A stretch of DNA of 64,000 bases. Source: Salaquimonas sp041736675. GTDB lineage: Bacteria; Pseudomonadota; Alphaproteobacteria; Rhizobiales; Rhizobiaceae. A model generated the notes under the pieces. It saw only the letters and a program-made list of their open reading frames with translations. It did no database searches and was not told the origin of the DNA. The stretch covers positions 62,001 through 126,000 of the forward strand of contig JBGSTD010000047.1 in NCBI GenBank assembly GCA_041736675.1. Reading direction: 5' to 3'. The translations under genes and the position numbers were made by a program. Positions 39,731 through 48,640 of the stretch are shown here, one piece after another (position 1 is the stretch's first letter; each line of letters begins with the position of its first letter).

Positions 39731-41617
39731 ATGAAAGTTATTCGCTTGTCCGATTCCATGATCAACCAGATTGCCGCCGGCGAAGTTGTCGAGCGGCCTG
39801 CAAGTGTTGTGAAAGAACTGTTGGAAAATGCTGTTGATGCCGGCGCAACACGCATTGAGCTTGTCACATCCGATGGCGGTAGAACCCTGATCAGGGTGAG
39901 CGACAACGGGGAAGGCATGGAAGCGGCTGATCTGCGTTTGGCGGTCGAACGGCACTGCACGTCGAAGCTCAGCCAGGATTTGCTGGATATCAAGACGCTC
40001 GGATTTCGTGGCGAGGCATTGCCGTCAATCGGTTCGGTTTCACGCCTGAAAATCTCAAGCCGGTCAAGAACAGTTTCCAACGCAGACAATGGCTGGCAGA
40101 TCGTAGTCGACTTTGGCCGGATCATTGATCCTGTTCCGGCCCCCCTCAATCCGGGGACAGTGATCGAGGTCAGTGACCTGTTTGCGAAGGTTCCTGCGCG
40201 TTTGAAATTTCTGAAGTCAGGCAGATCAGAATCAAATGCCATTACCGATGTTTTTAAGCGCATGGCTTTGGCATTCCCCAATGTACATTTCCATGCGAGC
40301 GGCGCTGACCGAACTCCTCTTGACTATCCTGCCGCACCACTGGCCGGCAGGATCGGACAGGTTCTCGGTTATGATTTCATCCGGAATGCGCTGGCGATTG
40401 AAAGCGCGCGCGAAGGCATCAGCCTTAGCGGATATGCCGGACTTCCGACCTTTAACCGGGGTAATGGCCTGCAACAGTTTTTCTTTATCAACGGGCGTCC
40501 GGTCAAGGACAAGCAGCTGCTGGGCGCAGTGCGGGGCGCTTACTCGGATTTTCTTGCCAGGGACAGGCACGCGGTTCTCGTCCTGTTCATAGATCTGCCG
40601 CCACACGAGGTGGACGTCAATGTCCATCCGGCAAAATCGGATGTCCGTTTCAGGGACAGCGCCCTTGTCCGCGGCTTGCTGGTTGGGTCGCTGAAGCGGG
40701 CCATTCTGGAAGCCGGACACAGATCGTCAACCGAAGGAGGCGCAGCGATGGCTGCGGCTTTCCGCCAAGGCAATCATTACGCCGGATTCGCGAGTGCGAC
40801 GCAGGAAAGCCATGGCGCGGGTGCAAGGCATTCTGAATTTGCGCGGAACGGTAACACTCCTGATCTTTCGCCTGATGATACGAATCCGGAATATTCTCAA
40901 TCCGCATTTCAGGCAGGGTTTGAAGCGATCAACAAGCCGTCAGGCTTTGCAGAAACAGCTGAGGAATTGGCGGGCAGCCAATATTCCTATCACCAATCCC
41001 CGGCCACACAGCCTCAAGATAACCCCTCAGCATCGTCTGCCGGGTTTCCGCTCGGGGCGGCGCGCGCGCAATTGCACCAGAACTATATAGTGGCGCAAAC
41101 CGAGAAAGGCCTCGTGATTGTCGATCAACACGCCGCGCACGAGAGGATTGTTTATGAGAACCTGAAAAAAGGCCTCATGAAAAAATTGCCGTCGCAATTG
41201 CTGCTCATCCCTGAAATTGTCGACTTGCCTGAGGAGGATGTTTCACGCCTATGCGAGGCCGCATCGGAATTTGAAAAGCTCGGTCTTTTTCTTGAACCTT
41301 TTGGACTCGGCGCAGTCGCTGTACGCGAAACGCCCGCTATGTTGGGTGAAATTGATGTTAGCGGTCTTGTACGTGACCTTGCCGATGAATTGGCTGAATG
41401 GGGAAGCAGCCAAAAATTGCAGGATCGCCTCGCTCATGTGGCATCAACCATGGCCTGTCACGGAAGCATTCGCTCCGGCCGAATATTGAAACCGGATGAG
41501 ATGAATGCCCTTTTGCGGCAAATGGAAGTGACCCCGAATTCGGGCCAATGCAATCATGGCCGGCCGACCTGGGTTGAACTTGATCTCAAGGACATCGAAC
41601 GTCTTTTTGGCCGCTGA
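39731..41617 (+). CDS. mutL: DNA mismatch repair protein MutL with endonuclease motif
   Basis: 628 residues. The N-terminal GHKL ATPase has Asn-Gln-Ile-Ala-Ala-Gly-Glu-Val-Val at residues 13-21, Asp-Asn-Gly-Glu-Gly-Met, and Gly-Phe-Arg-Gly-Glu-Ala-Leu. A disordered linker covers about 330-435. The C-terminal dimerisation domain carries Asp-Gln-His-Ala-x2-Glu-x4-Glu around residues 464-475, the nickase motif of MutL proteins from organisms without MutH, and Cys-Asn-His-Gly-Arg-Pro near the end. Couples MutS recognition to strand nicking. Confidence 0.97.
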   Translation: MKVIRLSDSMINQIAAGEVVERPASVVKELLENAVDAGATRIELVTSDGGRTLIRVSDNGEGMEAADLRLAVERHCTSKLSQDLLDIKTLGFRGEALPSIGSVSRLKISSRSRTVSNADNGWQIVVDFGRIIDPVPAPLNPGTVIEVSDLFAKVPARLKFLKSGRSESNAITDVFKRMALAFPNVHFHASGADRTPLDYPAAPLAGRIGQVLGYDFIRNALAIESAREGISLSGYAGLPTFNRGNGLQQFFFINGRPVKDKQLLGAVRGAYSDFLARDRHAVLVLFIDLPPHEVDVNVHPAKSDVRFRDSALVRGLLVGSLKRAILEAGHRSSTEGGAAMAAAFRQGNHYAGFASATQESHGAGARHSEFARNGNTPDLSPDDTNPEYSQSAFQAGFEAINKPSGFAETAEELAGSQYSYHQSPATQPQDNPSASSAGFPLGAARAQLHQNYIVAQTEKGLVIVDQHAAHERIVYENLKKGLMKKLPSQLLLIPEIVDLPEEDVSRLCEAASEFEKLGLFLEPFGLGAVAVRETPAMLGEIDVSGLVRDLADELAEWGSSQKLQDRLAHVASTMACHGSIRSGRILKPDEMNALLRQMEVTPNSGQCNHGRPTWVELDLKDIERLFGR

Positions 41618-41721
41618 AGCAGAAAGCCGCCAAAACTGGTCTCAAATCTAACAGTATCCTTGCCCGATGCGGCGCTTGGCGGTATGAGGAATTTACCGAA
41701 GCAAACACGAAATGGCTGGAT

Positions 41722-41922
41722 ATGCTGGACAGTAGCGCCAAAGAGGCAAAAATCAGGTATCTTGATGCGGATTTTCAAATTCTCTCATCAGGATCGTTTG
41801 TTCGTTGTGCGGTAACGGGAAAACCGATCGAACTGGACGAACTGAAATATTGGTCTGTCGAACGGCAGGAAGCCTATATTGATGTGCATGCCTCGCTGGC
41901 GCGCGAGTTGAAACAGGCCTGA
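41722..41922 (+). CDS. DUF2093 domain-containing protein
   Basis: 66 residues. Core features of this small alphaproteobacterial family: Ile-Arg-Tyr-Leu-Asp-Ala-Asp-Phe-Gln-Ile-Leu, Gly-Ser-Phe-Val-Arg-Cys-Ala-Val-Thr-Gly, and Ile-x-Leu-Asp-Glu-Leu-Lys-Tyr-Trp-Ser-Val. The function is unknown. It lies between mutL and lpxK (convergent), a position frequent in Hyphomicrobiales. Confidence 0.85.
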   Translation: MLDSSAKEAKIRYLDADFQILSSGSFVRCAVTGKPIELDELKYWSVERQEAYIDVHASLARELKQA

Positions 41923-41942
41923 TAGTTCCGGGTTATAACCAG

Positions 41943-42983
41943 CTACCGTCGCTCTTCGGCTAGTTGACGTTTTTCAAATTGGGCCAGTGTCTTGTCGATT
42001 ATCATGGATGCTATCTCATGGTTTTCGAACTCCAGTTCCACCTTCAAAACCTCCGATGCGCGCGCCAGTCTCTCAGCCGCCTCCCCCATGCCGATCAGGC
42101 GAACAAAATCCTTCGTTGTAGTTACCAACTGGGCTTTCATCAGCTTTGAGCGATCCAGCAATTCCGTCACATCATCACGAGTGAAGATGTGATGGTCACC
42201 GAAGGACTTCGTATAAACCAGGTCGCCGCCCACCTTTCGAAGGCTGTCGAAGAATTTTTCAGGATGGGCGATCCCTGCATAGGCAAGTAGCCATTTGCCT
42301 TTCCAGCGATCAGGCTCTGTGACTTTCAGTTCGCCATGATAAACCGGCCGCCCGCTTCTTGCCGTGCGGCGGATAACCGGCGTTGCGGCCTCTTCATCGC
42401 CGATAACCAGAATGCTGTCGGCAAGACGCAACTGGTCGCCTATCCTCACCCTCAGCGGCCCGGCTGGCATTGCAAACCCATTACCGATGCCGCGCTTGGA
42501 ATCGACCACAACCAGATTGTAGTCCTTCTTCAGACGCGGGTTTTGAAACCCGTCATCCATGATGATGAAATCGCAACCCAGTTCCACCAGTTTTTGCGCT
42601 CCCGCCAACCTGTCAGCGCTGACAACCGTGGGAGCCCCTCGTGCCAGCAACAGCGGCTCATCACCGACATCACCTGCATTGTGCTTTGCCTGGTTTACCT
42701 GCTCGGGACCATTGATCCGTCCGCCATAACCTCTCGAGAGAAAACCGGGTTTCAAACCCCTGTCGCGGGCAATGCCGGCAAGAGCAAGCGCGGTAGGCGT
42801 TTTTCCGCCGCCACCAGCAACGAAATTGCCGATGCACAATACCGGCACATTAACGGAGCCGGAGGGTTTAGCGTGCATTTTCAATGACGCTGCGCGGCTG
42901 TAAATCCAGCCGAGAGGCCACAGCAGGAAGCTTTTCACACCGGGCTTATCGAACCAGAAAGAAGGGGTTTCATTAGCCGCCAT
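41943..42983 (-). CDS. lpxK: Tetraacyldisaccharide 4'-kinase
   Basis: 346 residues. N-terminal membrane-associated helix, then Val-Ala-Gly-Gly-Gly-Gly-Lys-Thr-Pro-Thr, the modified P-loop of LpxK, at about residues 55-64; Gly-Asp-Glu-Pro-Leu-Leu-Leu-Ala and Met-Asp-Asp-Gly-Phe-Gln-Asn (catalytic Asp) follow. Phosphorylates the lipid A precursor at the 4' position on the inner membrane. Its start overlaps the waaA stop by 11 bases, so these lipid A/Kdo genes are coupled. Confidence 0.96.
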   Translation of the reverse strand: MAANETPSFWFDKPGVKSFLLWPLGWIYSRAASLKMHAKPSGSVNVPVLCIGNFVAGGGGKTPTALALAGIARDRGLKPGFLSRGYGGRINGPEQVNQAKHNAGDVGDEPLLLARGAPTVVSADRLAGAQKLVELGCDFIIMDDGFQNPRLKKDYNLVVVDSKRGIGNGFAMPAGPLRVRIGDQLRLADSILVIGDEEAATPVIRRTARSGRPVYHGELKVTEPDRWKGKWLLAYAGIAHPEKFFDSLRKVGGDLVYTKSFGDHHIFTRDDVTELLDRSKLMKAQLVTTTKDFVRLIGMGEAAERLARASEVLKVELEFENHEIASMIIDKTLAQFEKRQLAEERR

Positions 42984-44292
42984 CTTTCATCTCCTCAAGT
43001 CTGCGCTTCACTGTCAGGGGAAAAACATATGAATCCAGAATCTCAATGGTACGCGCCAGCGCGCCGCCCATTTCATCGAGCGTTTGTTTGGCTGCTGCGG
43101 CCATTCGCTCCCGCTCGGCAGGATTGGACAGGAGATAGGCAAGATTGGCAGCCAGCATGTCACCGTCTTCAACCAGACGCACAGCCTTGTTTTTCAGAAG
43201 ATTCCGGTAGGAGTCACGAAAATTGTTGACATGCTTGCCTGCCAGAATTGCAGTGCCAGTGCTGGCTGGTTCCAACGGGTTTTGTCCGCCTTTTGCCGCA
43301 AGGCTTCTACCCATGAACACCGCATCGGCAAGGCGGAGGAACAGTCCCATCTCGCCTATTGTATCAGCAAGATATATATCGGTGCCTGCAGCAATACCGG
43401 CTTTTCGTGTCCGCCTGCTGCAAACAAGGCCGCCACTTGATATTTCGCCCTCAATCTCGTCGCCGCGCTCGGGATGGCGCGGAACCAGCAATGTGAGCAG
43501 ATCAGGGAATTGCTTTTTGAGCGTCTTGTGAACAGCAATGACAATTGCCTCTTCACCCTGATGGGTGCTTGCGGCAAGCCAGACCGGTCGTTTGCCGATG
43601 TTAGCCTTCATCTCCTTCAATTCGTCTGCGCGGAAGGGCAGCGCCTTTATGTCGACTTTCAAATTTCCGGAAACTGAAACCGGACGCGCGCCCAGTTTCC
43701 GGTAACGCTGGGCATCAAGATCCGACTGGGCGATAACGTGGGAAAACTTGTCAAAAAGCGTTTCGGCAATCTTGTCCGCCGCAGACCATCGCTTGAAAGA
43801 ACCATCTGACATGCGCGCATTGACAAGAACCTGAGGAATCCGGCGTTTCTTTAATTGGTCAATCGTGGTCGGCCAAATCTCCGACTCGGTAAATACCGCC
43901 AGATCAGGTTTCCAGTGATCAAGAAACCGCTCGACCGCAGGCTGCAGATCGAGTGGAACATACTGGTGGAAGGTTGCCTTGGGCAACCGGTTCCTGACAA
44001 TTTCGGCTGAAGTTACCGTGCCTGTTGTCATGATGGTGTGAATACCCTGCGAATGCACCCGCTCAATCAATGCCAAAACTGCCATAGATTCTCCTACACT
44101 GGCTGCATGGAACCAGACCATGGGTCCTGTCGGGCGGTCCGCACTTGGATAGCCATAACGCTCATAACGACGGGCGCGGTCCTCTTTTCCCCGGCGGGCG
44201 CGCAGGGCAAGAAACGGACCCATGAACGGATAAATGGTCTTTCCGAAACGGCGATAGGCGCCAAGTACAAATCTGGTCCAGAAATCAGTCAT
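42973..44292 (-). CDS. waaA: 3-deoxy-D-manno-octulosonic acid transferase
   Basis: 439-residue GT30 enzyme. One N-terminal anchor helix; catalytic Glu in Ala-Ser-Val-Gly-Glu; Thr-Gly-Thr-Val-Thr-Ser-Ala; Phe-Thr-Glu-Ser-Glu-Ile-Trp-Pro; and the nucleotide-sugar part with Arg-His-Pro-Glu-Arg and Asn-Pro-Leu-Glu-Pro. Adds Kdo from CMP-Kdo to lipid IVA. Coupled to the DUF374 gene upstream by a 4-bp overlap and to lpxK downstream by 11 bp. Confidence 0.96.
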   Translation of the reverse strand: MTDFWTRFVLGAYRRFGKTIYPFMGPFLALRARRGKEDRARRYERYGYPSADRPTGPMVWFHAASVGESMAVLALIERVHSQGIHTIMTTGTVTSAEIVRNRLPKATFHQYVPLDLQPAVERFLDHWKPDLAVFTESEIWPTTIDQLKKRRIPQVLVNARMSDGSFKRWSAADKIAETLFDKFSHVIAQSDLDAQRYRKLGARPVSVSGNLKVDIKALPFRADELKEMKANIGKRPVWLAASTHQGEEAIVIAVHKTLKKQFPDLLTLLVPRHPERGDEIEGEISSGGLVCSRRTRKAGIAAGTDIYLADTIGEMGLFLRLADAVFMGRSLAAKGGQNPLEPASTGTAILAGKHVNNFRDSYRNLLKNKAVRLVEDGDMLAANLAYLLSNPAERERMAAAAKQTLDEMGGALARTIEILDSYVFPLTVKRRLEEMKDGG

Positions 44293-45167
44293 TCCGGTTT
44301 TGCCCCGCCTGTCTCATCAGCAGAACCGGCATATTGGCTGTGAGTGTCGGATGCAGACGAAGTACCCGGCTTTATAATTTCAGGTTCCGGATTTCCTGCA
44401 AGTTCATAGGCTCGCAAGGTGATCCGGTTGAGCTCTTCCTGAAGTTCGATTCGGGCAGCCTCGATTGTTTCATCTGAAGCATTTTCGGCAACGGTAAAAA
44501 GTTTTCCGACCACAATCGCCGACTTTCCAAACGGAAGATTGATCGTGGTCCGGTCCCAGCTTTTTGGCAAAATCCAGCGGCGCGAAGAGGCAACAGCCAG
44601 CGGTAATACCGGCCGCCCGGTCTTTTGGGCAAGAACGACAATTCCACGCCCTGCCCTGCGCGCAGTACCCTTGGGAATATCAGCAGTCTGCAGAACATTC
44701 TCGCCGCGCTCCAGAGCCGCCTTCATGTCCAGAAATCCCTTGAGCGCACCTTTTCTCATCGTGTGCTTTGCGTCACGCCCTCCTGATGCGCGGATCGGGG
44801 TTGCCCCAAAAGCCTGGGCAACCCTCGCAGTAATTTCGCCATCAAGACTGCGCGAGATCATCACCGATGCTGTCAGACCGATTGGAATAGCCGGAAGCAG
44901 CACATGCTGTCCATGCCAGACACCGACAATCACCGGAAGATCCGGGCGGATCTGCTCAAGAACGTCTTCTGGTTCAACCACCCAACTGTTGGTCCTGTAA
45001 ACCAGTTTCAAATACCGCACCAGCAACCAGGCGACGACTGGTGTGAAAATCTGGTGTTCGGAGATCCAGCGTCCAGGTTTGCGCAACCAATTCGGCGTAC
45101 GCTTGCGGGCAGGCACACGTGCCTCTTCCTGCTCTTCTGGTTTTTCTGGTGCGGGCGAAACTGCCAT
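44289..45167 (-). CDS. Lysophospholipid acyltransferase family protein (DUF374)
   Basis: 292 residues from the ATG at 45167; a TTG at 45182 is in frame. A Lys/Glu/Pro-rich N-terminus precedes the DUF374 core with Gly-Val-Trp-His-Gly-Gln-His (acyltransferase His region), Ser-Arg-Ser-Leu-Asp-Gly-Glu and Asp-Ile-Pro-Lys-Gly-Thr-Ala-Arg. The C-terminal 35 residues are low complexity. Located directly upstream of waaA, it may acylate lipid A or the very-long-chain secondary acyl site, but this is context only. Confidence 0.85.
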   Translation of the reverse strand: MAVSPAPEKPEEQEEARVPARKRTPNWLRKPGRWISEHQIFTPVVAWLLVRYLKLVYRTNSWVVEPEDVLEQIRPDLPVIVGVWHGQHVLLPAIPIGLTASVMISRSLDGEITARVAQAFGATPIRASGGRDAKHTMRKGALKGFLDMKAALERGENVLQTADIPKGTARRAGRGIVVLAQKTGRPVLPLAVASSRRWILPKSWDRTTINLPFGKSAIVVGKLFTVAENASDETIEAARIELQEELNRITLRAYELAGNPEPEIIKPGTSSASDTHSQYAGSADETGGAKPE

Positions 45168-45193
45168 CTGAAAATGTTCCAACTGATCTGGAA

Positions 45194-45460
45194 TTATCCG
45201 TAAATCCCGTCGCCATCGGGATCGAGAACCTTGTGCAGATGTACGATGAAATAACGCATGTGAGCGTTATCAACGGTCGCCTGCGCCTTCGATTTCCAGG
45301 CTTCATGTGCTGTCTTGTAGTTCGGGAAAAGACCAACGATATCAACTTTGTCAAGGTCCTTGAAAGTGACACCCTGCAATTGTTCGAGTTCACCGCCGAA
45401 TACCAGATGCAGCAACTGGCCGTCTTTCTCAACGGCCTTGTTTTGACTTGTGTCAGCCAT
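45194..45460 (-). CDS. DUF4170 domain-containing protein
   Basis: 88 residues from the ATG at 45460 with GGAGAC upstream. The family core is visible: Leu-Leu-His-Leu-Val-Phe-Gly-Gly-Glu-Leu, Val-Gly-Leu-Phe-Pro-Asn-Tyr, Ala-x2-Ala-Trp-Lys-Ser-Lys-Ala, and Ala-His-Met-Arg-Tyr-Phe-Ile-Val-His-Leu-His. Function unknown; widely found in Hyphomicrobiales beside this lipid A cluster. Confidence 0.85.
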   Translation of the reverse strand: MADTSQNKAVEKDGQLLHLVFGGELEQLQGVTFKDLDKVDIVGLFPNYKTAHEAWKSKAQATVDNAHMRYFIVHLHKVLDPDGDGIYG

Positions 45461-45512
45461 TTTTGTCTCCAAGTGATTTGGCATATTTGTTTGGTAACTG
45501 TGAATTTCCCCA

Positions 45513-46301
45513 CTAATGGAGAAATCCGCCTGATTTCGCAAGGTCAATCAACTTTTTATGCACCCCCTGCGCGCTGGCCAGTAGGGAACCCGATCCGGAG
45601 TTTGGCTGATTGTACAATCGCTCTTTGCCTTCAAGGTCGGTAAGCAAACCGCCTGCCTCGCGCAGAATTATATCTGCTGCAGCAAGATCCCAGTCATGGG
45701 CTCCTGGTCTTGCCAGAGCCCCGTCTAGCTTGTTACCGGCAACCATTGCCACGCGGTAGGCTAGAGAAGGCACAAAAGGTGTGACTGAAAACCGGCTGCC
45801 CATTTGTGTCTCCATGATCTCGTTCAGCTTTCGTGAACCGGTGAGCGTTTTCAGTGTGTCTCCCTGTAAAAGCGGCAACCTGTTGCCGTTCAGAAAGGCA
45901 CCGCCGCCTTTCACCGCTGTAAAATGTTCGCCCAGCGCGGGGCACTCCAAAACGCCGACAAGAGGCTGGAATCCAGCTACGATCCCGATTGAGACGCACC
46001 ACTCCCTGCTGCCTTCAAGAAAGCCGCGCGTGCCGTCAATTGGGTCAACGACAAAAAGATACCTTGCCTGCAACCGGTCAGAATTGTCCTCGGTTTCCTC
46101 TGACAACCAGCCATAATCCGGCCTTGCCTTCAAAAGCACTTCCTTCAAATAGGCATCAACCGCATAATCAGCCTCGGAAACAGGCGAGTTTCCGTGCTTG
46201 CGCCAAACGTCGTTTTTTGCCCCGAAAAACCGCATGGCGATTTTTCCGGCATCCCTCGCAGCCCGGGAGATCAGTTCAAGGTCATCGGCGGGTGAAAACA
46301 A
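45513..46301 (-). CDS. Inositol monophosphatase family protein, CysQ-like
   Basis: 262 residues. Metal-binding motifs of the lithium-sensitive phosphatase family: Leu-Ser-Glu-Glu-Thr-Glu at about residue 66, Asp-Pro-Ile-Asp-Gly-Thr-Arg-Gly-Phe at about 86-94, and Gly-Ala-His-Asp-Trp-Asp-Leu-Ala-Ala-Ala-Asp. The Thr-Arg-Gly-Phe variant is typical of 3'(2'),5'-bisphosphate nucleotidases (CysQ) and related rhizobial proteins; inositol phosphate cannot be excluded. Three bases after the PmbA/TldE gene. Confidence 0.87.
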   Translation of the reverse strand: MFSPADDLELISRAARDAGKIAMRFFGAKNDVWRKHGNSPVSEADYAVDAYLKEVLLKARPDYGWLSEETEDNSDRLQARYLFVVDPIDGTRGFLEGSREWCVSIGIVAGFQPLVGVLECPALGEHFTAVKGGGAFLNGNRLPLLQGDTLKTLTGSRKLNEIMETQMGSRFSVTPFVPSLAYRVAMVAGNKLDGALARPGAHDWDLAAADIILREAGGLLTDLEGKERLYNQPNSGSGSLLASAQGVHKKLIDLAKSGGFLH

Positions 46302-46304
46302 AAC

Positions 46305-47642
46305 CTACTTCCCGCCGATCATCATGCCATCAATCAGCAGCGAGGGTGAATTTGTCGAACCGCGAAATTCAAGATCATTGGCAGGGATCATCGACATGAA
46401 CATGTCCTTCAGATTTCCGGCTATCGTGATCTCTGCGACTGGATAGGTAATTTCACCGTTTTCAATCCAGAAGCCGCTGGCTCCTTTGGAAAAATCACCT
46501 GTTACCATGTTAAGACCATGGCCGATTGTTTCCGTGCAAAGCAGTCCGGTTCCGATTTCCCTTGCGAGCTGCTCAACAGATTTTTCGCCTGCAGAAATCC
46601 ACGAATTGGTTGAGCCAGGCGAGGTTCCGGCACCGTTTCTCCCTGCCCTCGAATTGCTGGCCAGTCCGAGTTCACGTGCAGTCGGGCCATCCAGCAGCCA
46701 ATCCTGAAGAACTCCCGATTTAACGAGGGTCAGTGCTGAGCAGGCCCGGCCTTCTCCATCAAATGGTTTCGACGCCGGCCCCCTGCGGCGCAGCGGGTCA
46801 TCGTTGATTTCTATGTCGACAGAAGCGATCTGCTGAAGCATTTTGTCACGAAGAAAGCTTGTCTTGCGGGCAATGGAGGCACCGTTGATTGCACTCAAAA
46901 GAGCACCCAACAGGCTCCCTGCAACGCGCCTATCGAAGATAACCGGATAGTGACCGCTTTTCACCTGACGCGGATTGGCCTTCTTCACGGCACGCTCTCC
47001 GGCTGTTCGGCCAATTTCTTCAATGCTTCTCAAGTCCTCCATGAAGACCGCGCTTGTGAAGTCATAGTCACGTTCCATTTTTTCGCCAGCACCGCTGAGC
47101 ATCGCTGCTGACACCGAAAATCCCGACCGCGCATAGCTGCCGGAAAAGCCATTGGATGTTGCCAATACAAATCCGGAAATGCCCCATCCTGCGGATGCAC
47201 CCATCGATTTGGAAACGCCATTGACAGCAAGGCCTGCCTCTTCAGCCTGTTTTGCCATTGACTGCAGCAGAGCGGCATCCGGGATTGCAGGGTCGAGAAG
47301 ATCAAGCGCCGGAAATGTCTTGGCAACTTCGTCGCTGTCTGCGAGCGCCTGGAACGGGTCTTCCGGCGAGACCTTTGCCATGGCAACAGCGCGCTCGGCC
47401 AGCATTTGAAGATCGGCAATCTGATTGGTTGATACCGAGGCGATCCGGTTTCCAACAAAAACACGCAGCGAGAAGTCATCACCCTCGGAACGCCCGGTAT
47501 TTTCAACTTTTCCCTCTCGATAGGAAATGCCGAGTGACTGCCCGTTGGCAACCGATACATCACATTGGTCGGCACCCGCTCTCATGGCGGCAGCAACCAG
47601 CTTGCGGGAGTTTTCTTCCAGTTTGGCAAGATCAATGGTCAA
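46305..47642 (-). CDS. pmbA: TldD/PmbA family protein (TldE-like subunit)
   Basis: About 445 residues from a TTG at 47642 that has AGGA seven bases upstream; another TTG at 47675 is possible and no ATG fits. Two-domain U62 fold with Gly-Ile-Ser-Tyr-Arg-Glu-Gly-Lys-Val-Glu-Asn-Thr, Phe-Asp-Arg-Arg-Val-Ala-Gly-Ser-Leu-Leu-Gly, and the conserved C-terminal Gly-Asn-Leu-Lys-Asp-Met. It lacks the His-Glu-x3-His zinc site of TldD, so it is the non-catalytic TldE partner. TldD itself is not in the window. Confidence 0.92.
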   Translation of the reverse strand: MTIDLAKLEENSRKLVAAAMRAGADQCDVSVANGQSLGISYREGKVENTGRSEGDDFSLRVFVGNRIASVSTNQIADLQMLAERAVAMAKVSPEDPFQALADSDEVAKTFPALDLLDPAIPDAALLQSMAKQAEEAGLAVNGVSKSMGASAGWGISGFVLATSNGFSGSYARSGFSVSAAMLSGAGEKMERDYDFTSAVFMEDLRSIEEIGRTAGERAVKKANPRQVKSGHYPVIFDRRVAGSLLGALLSAINGASIARKTSFLRDKMLQQIASVDIEINDDPLRRRGPASKPFDGEGRACSALTLVKSGVLQDWLLDGPTARELGLASNSRAGRNGAGTSPGSTNSWISAGEKSVEQLAREIGTGLLCTETIGHGLNMVTGDFSKGASGFWIENGEITYPVAEITIAGNLKDMFMSMIPANDLEFRGSTNSPSLLIDGMMIGGK

Positions 47643-47696
47643 TGAAGTATCCTGATGGTTGTTTTGGGGTTTCAATAAGAGTTAAACCGTGGAGCA

Positions 47697-48599
47697 TCAA
47701 GGCTTAAGTGAGATGGTTTTGTCAGAAGCAATCAACAGTTTTTCGAGGCCCCGCTTCGTCTCTTCATAAACAGGCAAGGTTGCGGTCAGAATTTCCCTCA
47801 CCTTCAGAAAGTCAAGAACACGAAAAGCATCCACATTGGGGCGAATAAACAGATCAGGCGGACGGGCAGCCAACTTGATATTGGTAATTGCCTGCATCAT
47901 CAACTGACTGGCGCCGAAGCCAAGGTCAATCCTACCCGGAATTGTTGCCTCAGCCTTACCCTGATTTATCTTGACAGAACCTCTCGGCAAGCCGACCACA
48001 TCGACAGCGATTGTCAGATTATTGTCCTGATCAAGCAGGTCAAACGGCAGCGGATTGTTAATTCCGCCATCAATCAACACGCATCCGTCAATTACCACTG
48101 GAACAAAAACGACAGGAATGGCTGCAGATGCCGCGATCGCTTTTGCCAGATTTCCTGTCTTTAAAATTTTCAGTGCGTTACCATAATAATCAGTTGCCGT
48201 GATCTTCAAGGGGATCGACAGGCTCTCGATATTTTCAGGCAGGGATTTCGGCAGAAAAAGATCAAGCACTTTTTCAATATCCGTTTGCCCAAAAGGGGCA
48301 GCGCTCTTGGCACCTGAAAACCAGTTCTTTATTGGTTCAGGCCTCAATTTCCACATCTTGGCAAGTACTGCCGTGCGGTTGGTAAAACTCTCAACGAGAA
48401 AATCCTCGATGTCACGCCCGCTCATGCCCGAGGCATATCCCGCACCGATGATGCTGCCGATTGAGGAACTGGCGATCTCTAACGGCTTTACTCCCAGATC
48501 GTCCAATGCCTTGAGAACGTGAACATGGGCGATGCCGCGCGCACCGCCGCCGCCCAATGCAAGAGAGATTCCAGTTTTATCAGGTTTTGTCTCATTCAT
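47697..48599 (-). CDS. Patatin-like phospholipase family protein
   Basis: 300 residues from the ATG at 48599; a TTG at 48644 is also in frame. N-terminal oxyanion loop Leu-Gly-Gly-Gly-Gly-Ala-Arg-Gly at about residues 14-21. The nucleophile motif reads Ser-Ser-Ser-Ile-Gly, so the first glycine of Gly-x-Ser-x-Gly is replaced by Ser, as in some RssA-type bacterial proteins. The dyad Asp is in Ile-Asp-Gly-Gly-Ile. Likely a cytosolic or membrane-associated esterase. Confidence 0.9.
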   Translation of the reverse strand: MNETKPDKTGISLALGGGGARGIAHVHVLKALDDLGVKPLEIASSSIGSIIGAGYASGMSGRDIEDFLVESFTNRTAVLAKMWKLRPEPIKNWFSGAKSAAPFGQTDIEKVLDLFLPKSLPENIESLSIPLKITATDYYGNALKILKTGNLAKAIAASAAIPVVFVPVVIDGCVLIDGGINNPLPFDLLDQDNNLTIAVDVVGLPRGSVKINQGKAEATIPGRIDLGFGASQLMMQAITNIKLAARPPDLFIRPNVDAFRVLDFLKVREILTATLPVYEETKRGLEKLLIASDKTISLKP

Positions 48600-48640
48600 G
48601 TCTGTTATCTGCTGAACTAAACTTGCGACCTTATATTGAC